The translations under genes were made by a program, and so were the position numbers. Source: Cellulomonas hominis (GTDB lineage: Bacteria > Actinomycetota > Actinomycetes > Actinomycetales > Cellulomonadaceae). From it: a stretch of DNA of 63,189 bases. A model generated the notes under the pieces. The model searched no databases. It worked only from the letters and a program-made list of their open reading frames with translations, and was not told where the DNA came from. The stretch lies in assembly GCF_901521055.1 (NCBI RefSeq), contig NZ_CABEGA010000019.1:1-63189 (forward strand). The letters are read 5' to 3'. Below, one piece after another: positions 1-9,251 of this stretch (position 1 is the first letter of the stretch; each line of letters begins with the position of its first letter).

Positions 1-39
1 AAGCCTTCGTCGGCAGCGTCGGATGTGTATAAGAGCCAG
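1..39. other. Illumina Nextera adapter remnant (not genomic)
   Basis: Bases 7-39 match the Nextera read-1 transposase adapter at 31 of 33 positions (differences at 21 and 36): the 14-nt TCGTCGGCAGCGTC part followed by the 19-nt Tn5 mosaic end. Bases 1-6 (AAGCCT) equal the last six bases of the Nextera i5 index S508/N508 (CTAAGCCT), which directly precedes that adapter in a library molecule. This is library sequence left on a contig end. Genomic sequence starts at about base 40, and no gene should be called across the junction. Confidence 0.95.
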
Positions 40-56
40 CTCCCGCCCTGCCCCGC

Positions 57-122
57 GAGGTCGTCAGTCCCGCACGAGGTCGTCACTCCCACGGGACGAC
101 CTCGCGCCGATGTGACGACCTC
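57..122. repeat. Phased inverted-repeat array (GAGGTCGTC x2, GACGACCTC x2)
   Basis: GAGGTCGTC occurs at 57-65 and 76-84, and its reverse complement GACGACCTC at 95-103 and 114-122. All four units are spaced exactly 19 bp apart, so the block is a symmetric nested palindrome in which outer units pair with outer and inner with inner across 10-nt spacers. The spacers do not pair well. It lies 20 bp downstream of the dxr stop and could act as a terminator or be a dispersed extragenic palindrome. Its position next to the adapter suggests that the assembly broke here. Confidence 0.75.
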
Positions 123-141
123 GGCGGGCGTGACGTCAGGG

Positions 142-1326
142 TCAGCGCGCGGCGATCCGCTCGCCCGCACGGGCCCGCGCCCACTCCTCGGCCGCGTGCA
201 CGTCCCCGACCTCCCGCACCGGGCCGCCGGCGTGCTCCGCGAGCACCTCCTCCACGGTGGCCACGACGTCGAGGAACCCGATCCGCCCCGCGAGGAACGC
301 CGCGACGGCCTCCTCGTTCGCCGCGTTGTACACCGCCGGGTGCGTCGGCGACGCCGCGACCGCCGCCCGGGCCAGCGCCACGGCGCCGAACGTGTCCTCG
401 TCGAGCGGCTCGAACGTCCACGACCCCGCCCGGGTCCAGTCGCAGGGCGCCGCGGCGTCCGGCACGCGGTCCGGCCACGACAGCCCCAGGGCGATCGGCA
501 GCCGCATGTCCGGCGGGGAGGCCTGCGCGATCGTCGAGCCGTCTGCGAACTCGACCATCGAGTGCACGACCGACTGCGGGTGCACGACCACCTGGATGTC
601 CGCGACCGGCACGTCGAACAGCAGGTGAGCCTCGATGAGCTCCAGGCCCTTGTTCACCAGCGTCGCCGAGTTGATCGTCACGACCGGCCCCATGGCCCAC
701 GTGGGGTGCGCGAGGGCCTGCTCGGGCGTCACGTCCGCCAGCTCGGCGCGGGTGCGGCCCCGGAACGGCCCGCCGGAGGCCGTCAGCACCAGCCGCCGGA
801 CCTCGCTGCGCGCACCCCCGCGCAGGCACTGGGCGATCGCGGAGTGCTCGGAGTCGACCGGCACGACCTGGCCGGGCCGCTGCACCGCCGCACGGACCAG
901 CGGGCCGCCGGCGACCAGGGACTCCTTGTTCGCCAGCGCCAGGGTGCTGCCGGCACCGAGTGCGGCGAGCGTGGGGCCCAGGCCGACCGACCCGGTGATC
1001 CCGTTCAGCACGACGTCGGCCCCGCGGGCGGCGAGCTGCGTGGCGGCGTCCGGGCCGGTCAGCACCTCGACGCCCATCTGCCGCAGCCCGGCGTCGGCGG
1101 ACGCGCGGACGAGCTCGGCGAACACCGTCCCGGCGGCGTCCGGGTCGGCGACGGCGACCGTCTGCGCCCCGAGGGCGACGGCCTGCCGCGCGAGCGCCGC
1201 CGGGTCCGCACCGCCGGCGCTCAGGCCGGTGACCCGGAACCGCCCGGGGTTGCGCGTGATGACGTCGACGGCCTGGGTGCCGATCGATCCGGTGGAGCCG
1301 AGCAGGACGACGGAGCGGGGGTTCAT
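142..1326 (-). CDS. dxr: 1-deoxy-D-xylulose 5-phosphate reductoisomerase
   Basis: Cytosolic NADPH-dependent enzyme that converts DXP to methylerythritol 4-phosphate, the committed step of the MEP isoprenoid pathway. The 394-aa length is normal. The N-terminal GSTGSIGTQ is the NADPH-binding loop, PVDSEHSAI carries the metal-binding Asp and Glu, and TASGGPF, HPTWAMG and the NKGLELIEA helix are the usual substrate-site motifs. The ATG at 1326 places the dinucleotide-binding loop at the N-terminus as in the family; upstream in-frame residues look non-coding. It starts 25 bp after the DivIVA-domain gene and probably shares its transcript. The usual next genes (rseP, ispG) would lie beyond the contig edge. 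Confidence 0.96.
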   Translation of the reverse strand: MNPRSVVLLGSTGSIGTQAVDVITRNPGRFRVTGLSAGGADPAALARQAVALGAQTVAVADPDAAGTVFAELVRASADAGLRQMGVEVLTGPDAATQLAARGADVVLNGITGSVGLGPTLAALGAGSTLALANKESLVAGGPLVRAAVQRPGQVVPVDSEHSAIAQCLRGGARSEVRRLVLTASGGPFRGRTRAELADVTPEQALAHPTWAMGPVVTINSATLVNKGLELIEAHLLFDVPVADIQVVVHPQSVVHSMVEFADGSTIAQASPPDMRLPIALGLSWPDRVPDAAAPCDWTRAGSWTFEPLDEDTFGAVALARAAVAASPTHPAVYNAANEEAVAAFLAGRIGFLDVVATVEEVLAEHAGGPVREVGDVHAAEEWARARAGERIAAR

Positions 1327-1351
1327 CCGCCCCATCCTGCCCGAGGGGACG

Positions 1352-1912
1352 TCACTCGGCGGCGAGCAGCACGTCCACGGCACGCTCGAGGAACGCGTCG
1401 ACCGGGCCCTCGGCGTAGGCGCGGGCGCCCTTGGCCCGCCCGAACACCGCCGAGCGCACGTCCTGCGCGGCGAGCGGGACGTTCTTGTCGAAGTAGTCGA
1501 CCAGCCGGCGGCACAGGGCGTCGACGTCGGCGGCGGCGTACCCGGGCTGGCGCCCCTTCGGCGGGGCGAACCGCTCGCCGTCGGGGCGCGTGAGCCGGCC
1601 GTAGAGCGACCGGGCCTGCTCGGCGAGCTGGTCCAGCCACGCCTGGCGGCCGCGCTCCGCGATGAAGTCCGCCCGGGCGCGGGCGACGAACGCCGCCTCC
1701 AGCCGGTCGAGCGCGGCGTCGACGGCGGTGGTCGAGTAGCCGCGCCGGACGAGGTCGAACGCCACGGTGCGCACGTCCTTGCTGGACAGCGCCCCGGCCG
1801 GCCCCTGCTCGTAGACCGTGCGCGCGTGCGTGAAGAAGTCGTCGACCTCCTCGGGGTGGTACCCCGTCCGCACGCCCGTCACCCGCCGGAACATGGCGCC
1901 GTTCGCGCTCAT
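1352..1912 (-). CDS. DivIVA-domain protein, two tandem domains
   Basis: A 186-aa protein with two DivIVA-domain repeats and no long coiled-coil tail. The first (about residues 7-75) has [11 protein letters not shown], then DVRTVAF and [14 protein letters not shown]. The second (about 115-182) has [14 protein letters not shown], then DVRSAVF and VDAFLERA. Family knowledge links DivIVA domains to polar or septal localisation in actinobacteria, but the precise role of this short form is unknown. Its ATG overlaps the rlmN stop (ATGA, 1909-1912), so the two are translationally coupled. The position between rlmN and dxr suggests a co-inherited housekeeping role; no enzymatic motif is visible. Confidence 0.85.
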   Translation of the reverse strand: MSANGAMFRRVTGVRTGYHPEEVDDFFTHARTVYEQGPAGALSSKDVRTVAFDLVRRGYSTTAVDAALDRLEAAFVARARADFIAERGRQAWLDQLAEQARSLYGRLTRPDGERFAPPKGRQPGYAAADVDALCRRLVDYFDKNVPLAAQDVRSAVFGRAKGARAYAEGPVDAFLERAVDVLLAAE

Positions 1913-3039
1913 GCCTCGTCCTCCTCCGCCGCCAGCTGGCCGCACGCCCCGTCGATGTCGCTGCCACGGGTGTCCCGGACCGTCGTGGGGATCCCGTGTG
2001 CGCGCAAGCGTGCCACGAACTCCTGCTCGACCGCGGGATCGCTGGCCGTCCACTTCGACCCGGGCGTCGGGTTCAGCGGGATCGGGTTGCAGTGCACCCA
2101 GCCACGGCCGCGCCGGTTGAGCTCCGTGCCGAGCAGGTCCGCGCGCCACGCCTGGTCGTTGATGTCCTTCATCAGCGCGTACTCGATGGACACCCGGCGG
2201 CCGGTCGCCTGGAAGTACTCGTAGGCGACGTCGATCGTCTCCTTGACGCTCCAGCGCGTGTTGATCGGCACCAGCTCGTTGCGGAGCTCGTCGTCCGGGG
2301 CGTGCAGCGAGAGCGCCAGCGTGACGGGGATGCCCTCGCCCGCGAGCTTGCGCATGGCGGGCACGAGGCCGACGGTCGAGACCGTGATGTTCCGGGCCGA
2401 CATGCCCAGGCCCTCCGGGACCGGGGCGACCAGCCGCCGGACGGTCTCCATGACGGTCTTGTAGTTCGCGAGCGGCTCGCCCATGCCCATGAACACGACG
2501 TTCGACAGGCGGGTCGGGCCACCGGGCACCTCGCCCGCGGCGAGCGACGCGGCGGCGCTGCGCACCTGCTCGACGACCTCCGCGGTCGACAGGTTGCGGG
2601 TCAGGCCCAGCTGCCCCGTCGCGCAGAACGGGCACGCCATGCCGCAGCCGGCCTGGCTCGAGACGCACAGCGTCGACCGGTGCGCGTACCGCATGAGCAC
2701 GGACTCCACCTTGGCGCCGTCGAACAGGTGCCACAGCGTCTTGACCGTGGTCCCGCCGTCGGCCTGCAGCGTCCGGGCCGCGGTGAGCAGCGGCGGGAAC
2801 AGGGCCTCGACGAGCTTGTCGCGGCTGGCGGCCGGCAGGTCCGTCATCGCCGCCGGGTCGGCGGTCAGGTGGCTGAAGTAGTGCGTCGCGAGCTGCTTGG
2901 CCCGCAGCGGCTTCTCGCCCAGCGCCGTGACGGCCTCCACGCGCTCGGCGGGCGTGAGGTCGACGAAGTGCTTCGGCGGCTTGCCGCGGGCGCCCCGGGT
3001 CGGGGCCGACAGGTTGAGTGCGACAGGCGTGGCGCTCAC
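1909..3039 (-). CDS. rlmN: Dual-specificity RNA methyltransferase RlmN (radical SAM)
   Basis: Methylates C2 of A2503 in 23S rRNA and of A37 in some tRNAs, using a radical-SAM mechanism. The protein is 376 aa. The [4Fe-4S] cysteines are C132, C136 and C139 (CGMACPFC), and the second catalytic cysteine of the family is C366 in DIDGACGQL. The start is a GTG at 3039 preceded by GAGGAGG. The 3' end overlaps the next gene by 4 nt. It sits in the usual frr-cdsA-rlmN-dxr order. All key residues are present. Confidence 0.96.
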   Translation of the reverse strand: MSATPVALNLSAPTRGARGKPPKHFVDLTPAERVEAVTALGEKPLRAKQLATHYFSHLTADPAAMTDLPAASRDKLVEALFPPLLTAARTLQADGGTTVKTLWHLFDGAKVESVLMRYAHRSTLCVSSQAGCGMACPFCATGQLGLTRNLSTAEVVEQVRSAAASLAAGEVPGGPTRLSNVVFMGMGEPLANYKTVMETVRRLVAPVPEGLGMSARNITVSTVGLVPAMRKLAGEGIPVTLALSLHAPDDELRNELVPINTRWSVKETIDVAYEYFQATGRRVSIEYALMKDINDQAWRADLLGTELNRRGRGWVHCNPIPLNPTPGSKWTASDPAVEQEFVARLRAHGIPTTVRDTRGSDIDGACGQLAAEEDEA

Positions 3040-3072
3040 GCGGTCCTCCTCGGGGGTTCGTGGTCGGTCAGG

Positions 3073-3927
3073 TCAGGCAGCGAGCGGCTGCAGCGCTTCG
3101 AGCAGCAGGTAGACGACGGGCGCGGCGAGGAGCATCGAGTCGATGCGGTCCAGCACCCCGCCGTGCCCCGGGAGCAGCGTGCCCATGTCCTTGAGCTCGA
3201 GGTCCCGCTTGATCATCGACTCGCCCAGGTCGCCGAGCGTGGCCACCGCGACGGTCGCGACGCCCAGCAGCGCCCCCACCGCGGGATCGCCCCCGAACAT
3301 CAGGTGCACGCCCAGCACGCCGACCACGCAGGCCAGCACCACCGAGCCGAGCAGACCCTCCCAGGTCTTCTTCGGGCTGACCGACGGGGCCAGCGGGTGC
3401 CGCCCGATCAGCACACCGACCACGTAGCCGCCGGTGTCGTTCGCGACGCACAGCAGGATGAACAGGGCCACCCGCCACGCGCCGTCCTCCGTGGCCAGCA
3501 GCAGCATCACGAAGCCCGCCATCAGCGGGAGGTACGCCGCGGCGAACACCCCCGCGGTCGCGTCCCGCACGGCCCGCGGCCCGCTGCCGTCCAGCACCCG
3601 CCAGACGACGATGCCGCCGACCGTCAGGACGAACGCGACGAACAGCGCCTCCATTCCCGCGACGTACGCGGAGACGAGGATGCCGACGTCGCCGACGAGC
3701 AGCGGGAGCACCGGGATGTGCACGCCCCGGCGCGCGAACGCCTGCGCGAGCTCCCACAGCCCCGCCCCCACCGCGAGGACCGCGACGAGGCCGAAGACCT
3801 CCTTGCGGAGGAACAGGGACGCGGCGACCGCGACCAGCAGCGCCAGCCCGACGGCGACGGCGACGGGCAGGTCACGCCCGGCACGCGAGGTGCCCGGCGC
3901 GGGAGCGACGGCGGGGTGGACGGACAT
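3073..3927 (-). CDS. cdsA: Phosphatidate cytidylyltransferase
   Basis: Integral membrane enzyme that makes CDP-diacylglycerol from phosphatidate and CTP, the entry point to phospholipid synthesis. The 284-aa sequence is a run of hydrophobic segments (first at about residues 24-42) ending in the CdsA signature: S-M-I-K-R, KDMG, then LLPGHGGVLDRID. The ATG at 3927 overlaps the frr stop by one base (TGATG), so translation is coupled. The signature residues are intact. Confidence 0.95.
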   Translation of the reverse strand: MSVHPAVAPAPGTSRAGRDLPVAVAVGLALLVAVAASLFLRKEVFGLVAVLAVGAGLWELAQAFARRGVHIPVLPLLVGDVGILVSAYVAGMEALFVAFVLTVGGIVVWRVLDGSGPRAVRDATAGVFAAAYLPLMAGFVMLLLATEDGAWRVALFILLCVANDTGGYVVGVLIGRHPLAPSVSPKKTWEGLLGSVVLACVVGVLGVHLMFGGDPAVGALLGVATVAVATLGDLGESMIKRDLELKDMGTLLPGHGGVLDRIDSMLLAAPVVYLLLEALQPLAA

Positions 3928-4484
3928 CAGACCTCGAGCAGCTCGCTCTCCTTGGACGACAGCAGCGCGTCGACGAGGTCGACGTGGCGCTTGGTCAGCC
4001 CCTCGAGCTCCTTCTCCGCCCGGGTCACCTCGTCCTCGCCGGCCTCGCCGTCCTTCACCAGGCGGTCCAGCTCGTCCTTCGCACGGCGGCGGACGTTGCG
4101 CAGGGAGACGCGCGCGTCCTCCGCCTTCGTCTTCGCCAGCTTCACGAACTCCTTGCGCCGCTCCGTGGTGAGCGCCGGCAGGCTGACCCGGATGACGTTG
4201 CCGTCGTTCGTCGGGTTCACGCCGAGGTCGGAGTCCCGCAGCGCCTTCTCGATGCCCTGCATCGACGACTTGTCGAACGGCGTGATGAGGATGGTGCGCG
4301 CCTCGGTCACGTTGAACGACGCGAGCTGCTGCAGCGGCGTCGGGCTGCCGTAGTAGTCGACCGTGATCTTGTTGAACATCGCCGCGTTGGCACGACCCGT
4401 GCGGATGGCGGCGAAGTCCTCCTTGGCGACCTCGACGGCCTTGTCCATCTTCTCCTCGGCCTCGAGGAGGATCTCGTCGATCAC
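3927..4484 (-). CDS. frr: Ribosome recycling factor
   Basis: Splits post-termination ribosomes together with EF-G. I chose the GTG at 4484: it gives 185 aa, the usual family length, starts with the family N-terminus [12 protein letters not shown], and has GAAGGAG five to six bases upstream. An ATG at 4502 would add six residues but has no clear ribosome-binding site. Conserved RTGRAN and the acidic-basic helices of the long three-helix bundle are present. It lies between pyrH and cdsA, the standard order. Confidence 0.95.
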   Translation of the reverse strand: MIDEILLEAEEKMDKAVEVAKEDFAAIRTGRANAAMFNKITVDYYGSPTPLQQLASFNVTEARTILITPFDKSSMQGIEKALRDSDLGVNPTNDGNVIRVSLPALTTERRKEFVKLAKTKAEDARVSLRNVRRRAKDELDRLVKDGEAGEDEVTRAEKELEGLTKRHVDLVDALLSSKESELLEV

Positions 4485-4554
4485 GGTGGCTCCTTCAGTC
4501 ATGGTCCTGCGGGGGTGTGCGGGTGGGCGGCTGCGGGCAGGCGCGCCGAGGAGG

Positions 4555-5277
4555 TCAGTCCTCGGTGACCAGCGTCCCGATCTTCTCACCCCGGAGCACG
4601 CGGGTGACGTTGCCGGGCTCCTCGAGCCCGAACACGCGCATCCGCACGCCGTTGTCGCGGCACATCGACAGGGCCGTGGAGTCCATGACCCCGAGCTCCT
4701 GCACGATCGCCTCGGTGTAGGTGAGGTGGTCCAGCTTGGTCGCCGTCGGGTCGGTGCGGGGGTCCGCGGTGTAGACGCCGTCCACGCCGTTCTTGCCCAT
4801 CAGCACCTCGTCGCAGTGCGTCTCCAGGGCGCGCTGCACGCAGACGGTGTCGGTCGAGAAGTACGGCATGCCGGCGCCGGCGCCGAAGATGACGACGCGG
4901 CCCTTCTCCAGGTGGCGGATCGCCCGCAGCGGGATGTACGGCTCGGCGACCTGCCCCATCGTGATGGCGGTCTGCACCCGGGTGTCCACGCCGGCCTGCT
5001 CCAGGAAGTCCTGCAGCGCCAGGCAGTTCATCACGGTGCCGAGCATGCCCATGTAGTCCGCGCGCGCCCGGTCCAGGCCGTTCTGCGCCAGCTCCGCGCC
5101 GCGGAAGAAGTTGCCGCCGCCGCAGACGATCGCGACCTGCACGCCGTCGGCGACCGCGGCGCTGATCTCCGCGGCGACGCGGCGGACCACCACGGGGTCC
5201 AGGCCGATCGAGCCGCCGCCGAACGCCTCGCCCGAGAGCTTCAGCAGCACCCGCCGGGGCTGGGTCTCGTCCGTCAC
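4555..5277 (-). CDS. pyrH: UMP kinase
   Basis: Phosphorylates UMP to UDP in pyrimidine nucleotide synthesis; a hexameric amino-acid-kinase-fold enzyme. The 240-aa protein begins [14 protein letters not shown] (phosphate-binding loop) and contains CGGGNFFRG, the [11 protein letters not shown] segment and [11 protein letters not shown]. The GTG at 5277 is preceded by GGAGG at 7-nt spacing, whereas longer forms have no ribosome-binding site. A strong terminator separates it from tsf, so it needs its own promoter or read-through. frr follows after 70 bp. Confidence 0.95.
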   Translation of the reverse strand: MTDETQPRRVLLKLSGEAFGGGSIGLDPVVVRRVAAEISAAVADGVQVAIVCGGGNFFRGAELAQNGLDRARADYMGMLGTVMNCLALQDFLEQAGVDTRVQTAITMGQVAEPYIPLRAIRHLEKGRVVIFGAGAGMPYFSTDTVCVQRALETHCDEVLMGKNGVDGVYTADPRTDPTATKLDHLTYTEAIVQELGVMDSTALSMCRDNGVRMRVFGLEEPGNVTRVLRGEKIGTLVTED

Positions 5278-5325
5278 GGGTGAACCTCCAGGTCGTCGGC
5301 GGGGATGGTGCGAGGTGACCTCGCG

Positions 5326-5361
5326 CCGGTGGCCCCGGCCCTGTCGGGCCGGGGCCACCGG
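5326..5361 (-). terminator. Strong hairpin terminator after tsf
   Basis: A perfect 16-bp stem (5326-5341 with 5346-5361) closes a 4-nt loop, TGTC. It starts 12 bp downstream of the tsf stop. There is no long T tract, as is common in high-GC actinobacteria. It would uncouple rpsB-tsf from pyrH-frr. Confidence 0.85.
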
Positions 5362-5372
5362 GTCGTGCGTGG

Positions 5373-6212
5373 TCAGGCGCCGACGCGGAACCGGACGAAG
5401 CCGGTGACGGAGCCACCGACCTCGGCCAGCACCTGGGCGACCGACTTCTTCGAGTCCTTCGCGAACGGCTGGTCCAGCAGGACGACGTCCTTGAAGTAGC
5501 CGGTCAGGCGGCCCTCGACGATCTTCGCGAGCGCGGCCTCGGGCTTGCCCTCGTTGCGGGCGGTCTCCTCGGCGATGCGACGCTCGTTCTCGACCGTCTC
5601 GGCCGGGACCTCGTCACGCGTCAGGTAGGACGGCGAGAACGCGGCGATGTGCGTCGCGATGTCGCGGGCCACCTCGGCGCCCTTGGCGTCGGTCGCGACG
5701 AGCACGCCGACCTGCGGGGGGAGGTCCTTGTTCACCTTGTGCAGGTAGACGGTGACCTTCTCGCCGGCCACGCGGGCCACGCGGCGCACGACGACCTTCT
5801 CGCCCAGCACGGCGGCCGTCTCGTCGACGACCTCCTGCAGGGACTTGCCCTCGGCGTCGGCCGAGAGCAGCGCGTCCGCGTCACGGGCGCCGCTCGCGAC
5901 GGCGGTCTGCAGGACCTTCTCCGCCAGGGTGATGAAGGTGGCGTTCTTCGCGACGAAGTCCGTCTCGGAGTTGACCTCGACGATCACGCCGACCTCGTCC
6001 TCGCCGTCGCCGGCGGTGACGACCTCGGCGGCGACCAGGCCGTCGGAGGCCGAGCGGCCCTCGCGCTTGCTGACGCCCTTCAGGCCCTTGACGCGGATGA
6101 TCTCGAGCGCCTTGTCGGCGTCGCCACCCGCCTCCTCCAGGGCCTTCTTGACGTCGAGCATGCCGGCGCCGGTCTTCTCGCGCAGCGCCTTGATGTCAGC
6201 CAGGTTTGCCAT
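5373..6212 (-). CDS. tsf: Elongation factor Ts
   Basis: Guanine-nucleotide exchange factor for EF-Tu. It is 279 aa, the normal size for actinobacteria. The N-terminal UBA-like domain includes [18 protein letters not shown], followed by the EF-Tu contact motif SETDFVAKN. The ATG at 6212 follows an AAGGA-type site. It lies 46 bp after rpsB, forming the conserved rpsB-tsf operon, and ends at a strong terminator. Confidence 0.97.
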   Translation of the reverse strand: MANLADIKALREKTGAGMLDVKKALEEAGGDADKALEIIRVKGLKGVSKREGRSASDGLVAAEVVTAGDGEDEVGVIVEVNSETDFVAKNATFITLAEKVLQTAVASGARDADALLSADAEGKSLQEVVDETAAVLGEKVVVRRVARVAGEKVTVYLHKVNKDLPPQVGVLVATDAKGAEVARDIATHIAAFSPSYLTRDEVPAETVENERRIAEETARNEGKPEAALAKIVEGRLTGYFKDVVLLDQPFAKDSKKSVAQVLAEVGGSVTGFVRFRVGA

Positions 6213-6258
6213 CTGTGCTTCCGTCCTTCTCGTCAGTGCGTGTGAGTGGCGGACCGGG

Positions 6259-7245
6259 TCACTTGGACTCGGCGTCGCCCTCGGACTCGGCGGCGGCGAT
6301 CTCCTCGGCGGCACCAGCGGCAGCGGCGTCGACCGCGGGGGCGGCGTCCTGGCCCGGGGTGGCGGCACCCTCGGCGGGGCCGGCCTCGCCGACCGGGGCG
6401 ACCGGGTCACCGGCGGCAGCAGCCGTGGCGGCGGACTCGGGGGTCGCGTCGGAGGCGAGGGACTCCTCGGCGCCGGCGAGCAGCTCGCGCTCCCACTCGG
6501 CCAGCGGCTCGGCCTCGGCCGGGGCCGAGTCGGCGCCGCCACCCTGGCGGGCGGAGTGACGCTGCATGGTGCCCTCGGCGGCGGCGTCCGCGATCACGCG
6601 GGTCAGCAGCTGCACGGCGCGGATGGCGTCGTCGTTGCCCGGGATCGGGTAGTCCACGACGTCCGGGTCGCAGTTCGTGTCGAGGATCGCGACGATCGGG
6701 ATGCCGAGCTTGCGCGCCTCGTCGACGGCGAGGTGCTCCTTGTTCGTGTCGACGATCCACACGGCGGACGGCGTGCGGGTCATGTCCCGGATGCCGCCGA
6801 GCGTCTTCGCGAGCTTGTCCTTCTCGCGACGCATGATCAGGAGCTCCTTCTTGGTGAAGGCGCTGCCCGCGACGTCGTCGAAGTCGATGAGCTCGAGCTC
6901 CTTGAGGCGCTGCAGGCGCTTGTTCACCGTCTGGAAGTTGGTGAGCATGCCACCGAGCCAGCGCTGGTTCACGTACGGCATGCCGACGCGGGCGGCCTGC
7001 TCGGCCACCGGCTCCTGCGCCTGCTTCTTGGTGCCGACGAACAGGATGCTGCCGCCGTGGGCGACGGTCTCCTTGACGAAGTCGTACGCGCGGTCGATGT
7101 AGGACAGCGACTGCTGCAGGTCGACGATGTAGATGCCGTTGCGCTCGGTGAAGATGAAGCGCTTCATCTTGGGGTTCCAGCGGCGGGTCTGGTGCCCGAA
7201 GTGGACACCGCTCTCGAGCAGCTGGCGCATGGTCACGACGGCCAT
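6259..7245 (-). CDS. rpsB: 30S ribosomal protein S2 with long acidic Ala-rich tail
   Basis: Small-subunit protein S2. The family start ([20 protein letters not shown]) is present, as are [22 protein letters not shown] and DAIRAVQL. At 328 aa it is about 70-90 residues longer than the E. coli form. The extra part (about residues 250-328) is a low-complexity Ala/Glu/Pro tail without recognisable fold. Such tails occur on S2 in related actinobacteria. The ATG has GGAAGGA upstream. It leads the rpsB-tsf transcript. Confidence 0.96.
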   Translation of the reverse strand: MAVVTMRQLLESGVHFGHQTRRWNPKMKRFIFTERNGIYIVDLQQSLSYIDRAYDFVKETVAHGGSILFVGTKKQAQEPVAEQAARVGMPYVNQRWLGGMLTNFQTVNKRLQRLKELELIDFDDVAGSAFTKKELLIMRREKDKLAKTLGGIRDMTRTPSAVWIVDTNKEHLAVDEARKLGIPIVAILDTNCDPDVVDYPIPGNDDAIRAVQLLTRVIADAAAEGTMQRHSARQGGGADSAPAEAEPLAEWERELLAGAEESLASDATPESAATAAAAGDPVAPVGEAGPAEGAATPGQDAAPAVDAAAAGAAEEIAAAESEGDAESK

Positions 7246-7677
7246 GGCACGTCCTTCCGGCGCACCCCAGCGGGGGCGCGCTCACTGTTCGCGGGCCCGC
7301 CTGGGCGCACCCGCTGATCCGGTTGTCGGCGCCGTCCGGGTCGGGCGGCACCCCTGGCGTCACGCCCACGCTGGCGCCGGGCGAACCCGGACCGCTGCCA
7401 GCGTCGGCCCTCCGGCACGCACCCGTACCGCGGACGGTGGGGGTGCGGGACGTCGGTGATGACGCGCGATGTCGACCGGCACGCACCGGTCGCAAGGAGG
7501 AGTCTACCGGACAGCCGTGAGCCCCCGGGACAGCGCGGTCCGCGCGGTGCCGCCGCGCTGGGCGGGCTGCTCCACGACTCGTCGCCGAGCCGTCCACAGG
7601 CCGCGGGCACCCGCGTCCTCCCCAGGACCGTACCCCGCGGCCCGTGCTTGGCACCCGGCGCCCGGCACCGTCGTCCC
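7246..7677. promoter_or_regulatory. Divergent intergenic region: rpsB leader and M23 upstream
   Basis: A 432-bp region between divergent rpsB (minus) and the M23 gene (plus). No convincing gene is seen. A 7-bp hairpin CGACCGG/CCGGTCG lies at 7473-7492. On the minus strand TAGACT (7506-7501) could be a -10 for rpsB, which would give a leader of about 250 nt. rpsB is autoregulated through its leader in other bacteria, so a structured leader is plausible, but I cannot assign a known motif. Confidence 0.35.
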
Positions 7678-8243
7678 ATGCCGTCCCGCCGCGTCCTCCC
7701 CCGGACCTTCCCCCGGACCCTCGTCCTGGTGCTCGTGGTCGCTGCCCTCGCCGCGCTCGCACCGGCCGTCCTGCCGGCGCGCACCGCACCCGCCGCGCCA
7801 GGCTCCGGGCCGTCCCGGGAACCGTGGTCGGCCCCCGTCGAGCCCGTCGCGGTGGTGCAGGCCTTCGACGGCCCGTCCGCCCGGTGGGCCGCCGGGCACC
7901 GCGGGGTCGACCTGGACGCACCCGCGGGCACGCCGGTGCGGGCGCCACGTGCCGGGACGGTGACGTTCGCCGGCGTGGTGGTCGACCGTCCCGTGCTGAC
8001 GGTGCTGCACGACGACGGGCTGCGCAGCTCGGTGGAGCCCGTGACCGCCGCCGTGCGGCCCGGTGACCGCGTCGGCGCCGGGGCCCTGCTCGGTGTCGTC
8101 GGGCCGGGGCGGAGCCACTGCACACCCACGTGCCTGCACTGGGGCGTGCGCGACGGCGAGACCTACCTCGACCCGGTGCTCCTGCTGCGCGGCGGGCCGG
8201 TGGTGCTGCTCAGCCGCGGGTCAGCCGCGGTCGGCCTCCGTGA
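7678..8243 (+). CDS. M23-family peptidoglycan peptidase, 3' end altered
   Basis: Exported LytM/M23 domain protein. Residues 1-35 are a signal peptide (basic start, then a long Leu/Val/Ala core). The M23 motif [15 protein letters not shown] supplies the metal-binding His and Asp. The second site reads CLHWGVR, with Cys where the classical HxH has its first His, so activity is uncertain. As written, the frame does not stop here: it runs on to 9228 antisense to the sigma gene (516 aa). Removing one copy of an 11-bp tandem duplication at 8210-8231 gives a natural stop at 8241-8243 (end used here). The Met at 7678 is chosen because it directly precedes the signal peptide. Confidence 0.75.
8210..8230. 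repeat. 11-bp-period tandem duplication at convergent gene ends
   Basis: TCAGCCGCGG occurs at 8210-8219 and again at 8221-8230, a period of 11 bp. The second copy contains the sigma-gene stop on the minus strand; the first lies just beyond it. Eleven is not a multiple of three, so the duplication shifts the plus-strand peptidase frame but leaves the sigma protein unchanged. Confidence 0.8.
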
Positions 8244-9231
8244 GGCGCGCGCGCAGCCGGAGCATCGCCGCGGTGTGCATCTGCGAGATCCGGGACTCGG
8301 TCACGCCGAGCACCCGGCCGATCTCGGCGAGCGTCATGCCCTCGTAGTAGTAGAGGACCAGGACGAGCTTCTCGCGCTCGCCGAGCTGGTCGATCGCCCG
8401 GGCCAGCAGGAACTTGGTCTCCTGGGCCTCGAACGAGTTCTCCGGGTCGGGCGTGCGGTCGTCACCGAGCGTGTCCAGCAGCGACAGCCGGTCGCCGCGG
8501 TCCTCGCCGCCACCGAGCAGCTCGTCGAGCGCGGCGACGTTGACGGTCGACAGCTGGGTGAACAGGGCACGGAGCTCCCGGATGTCGATCTGCAGCCGCG
8601 CCGCGACCTCGCCCTCGGTCGGGACCCGGTGCAGCTCGCTCTCCAGCTCGGCGTAGGCGCGGTCGACCGCGCGGGCCTTCGTGCGGACCGAGCGCGGGAT
8701 CCAGTCCATCGCGCGCAGCTCGTCGATGATCGCGCCGCGGATGCGCGAGCTGGCGTAGGTCTCGAACTTCACCGAGCGGCCCGGCTCGTACTTCTCGATC
8801 GCGTCGATCAGGCCGAACATCCCGTACGAGACGAGGTCCGCCTGCTCGACCATCGCGGGCAGGCGCATGCCGACACGGCCGGCGACCGCGGTGACCAGCG
8901 GCGCGTAGTGCAGGATCAGCCGCTCCCGGACCAGGCGGTCGCCCCCGGACTTGAACAGCTGCCAGTCCAGGGCGACCTGGTCTACGGCCGGCTCGGTCAG
9001 CTCGTCCAGGTCGTCGTCGACGACGGCGGTGAGCGTGACGACGACCCCCAGGAGGTCGGCCTCCTCGACCTCGACGACCGCGAGAGCCGTCGCCGTGTCG
9101 GAGTCCAGCGGCTCGACGTCGAGGTCGCCCTCGACGACCTGCTGGCGCGGGATGACCCCCAGCGGCGCGCTCGTGCCACGACGCTGCGTGGCGACAGCCA
9201 GCGGGACGGTGTCCTCAGCCGTGACTGACAT
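8221..9231 (-). CDS. FliA/WhiG-family RNA polymerase sigma factor
   Basis: Alternative sigma-70 factor of the FliA/WhiG group. Region 2 (about residues 105-175) includes [20 protein letters not shown] and [19 protein letters not shown]. Region 3 follows, and region 4 (about 275-325) has [20 protein letters not shown] and [13 protein letters not shown]. WhiG controls sporulation and FliA controls flagella; with no linked genes of either type the regulon cannot be named. An N-terminal extension of about 80 residues is unusual. The ATG at 9231 has GGAGAG at 4-nt spacing. An alternative ATG at 9255, overlapping the xerC stop, has no ribosome-binding site. Confidence 0.9.
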   Translation of the reverse strand: MSVTAEDTVPLAVATQRRGTSAPLGVIPRQQVVEGDLDVEPLDSDTATALAVVEVEEADLLGVVVTLTAVVDDDLDELTEPAVDQVALDWQLFKSGGDRLVRERLILHYAPLVTAVAGRVGMRLPAMVEQADLVSYGMFGLIDAIEKYEPGRSVKFETYASSRIRGAIIDELRAMDWIPRSVRTKARAVDRAYAELESELHRVPTEGEVAARLQIDIRELRALFTQLSTVNVAALDELLGGGEDRGDRLSLLDTLGDDRTPDPENSFEAQETKFLLARAIDQLGEREKLVLVLYYYEGMTLAEIGRVLGVTESRISQMHTAAMLRLRARLTEADRG

Positions 9232-9251
9232 GGGGCTCTCCATCTCGGGGG

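Noticed and set aside
21..39. Tn5 mosaic end as evidence for a real transposon
   Set aside because: It is contiguous with the synthetic adapter part and an index tail, so it comes from library preparation.
57..122. CRISPR-like repeats
   Set aside because: Units are 9 bp, half are inverted, spacers are 10 bp and there are no cas genes.
7678..9228. A genuine 516-aa peptidase with a novel C-terminal domain
   Set aside because: The extra part is exactly antisense to a conserved sigma gene and begins at a frame-shifting duplication.
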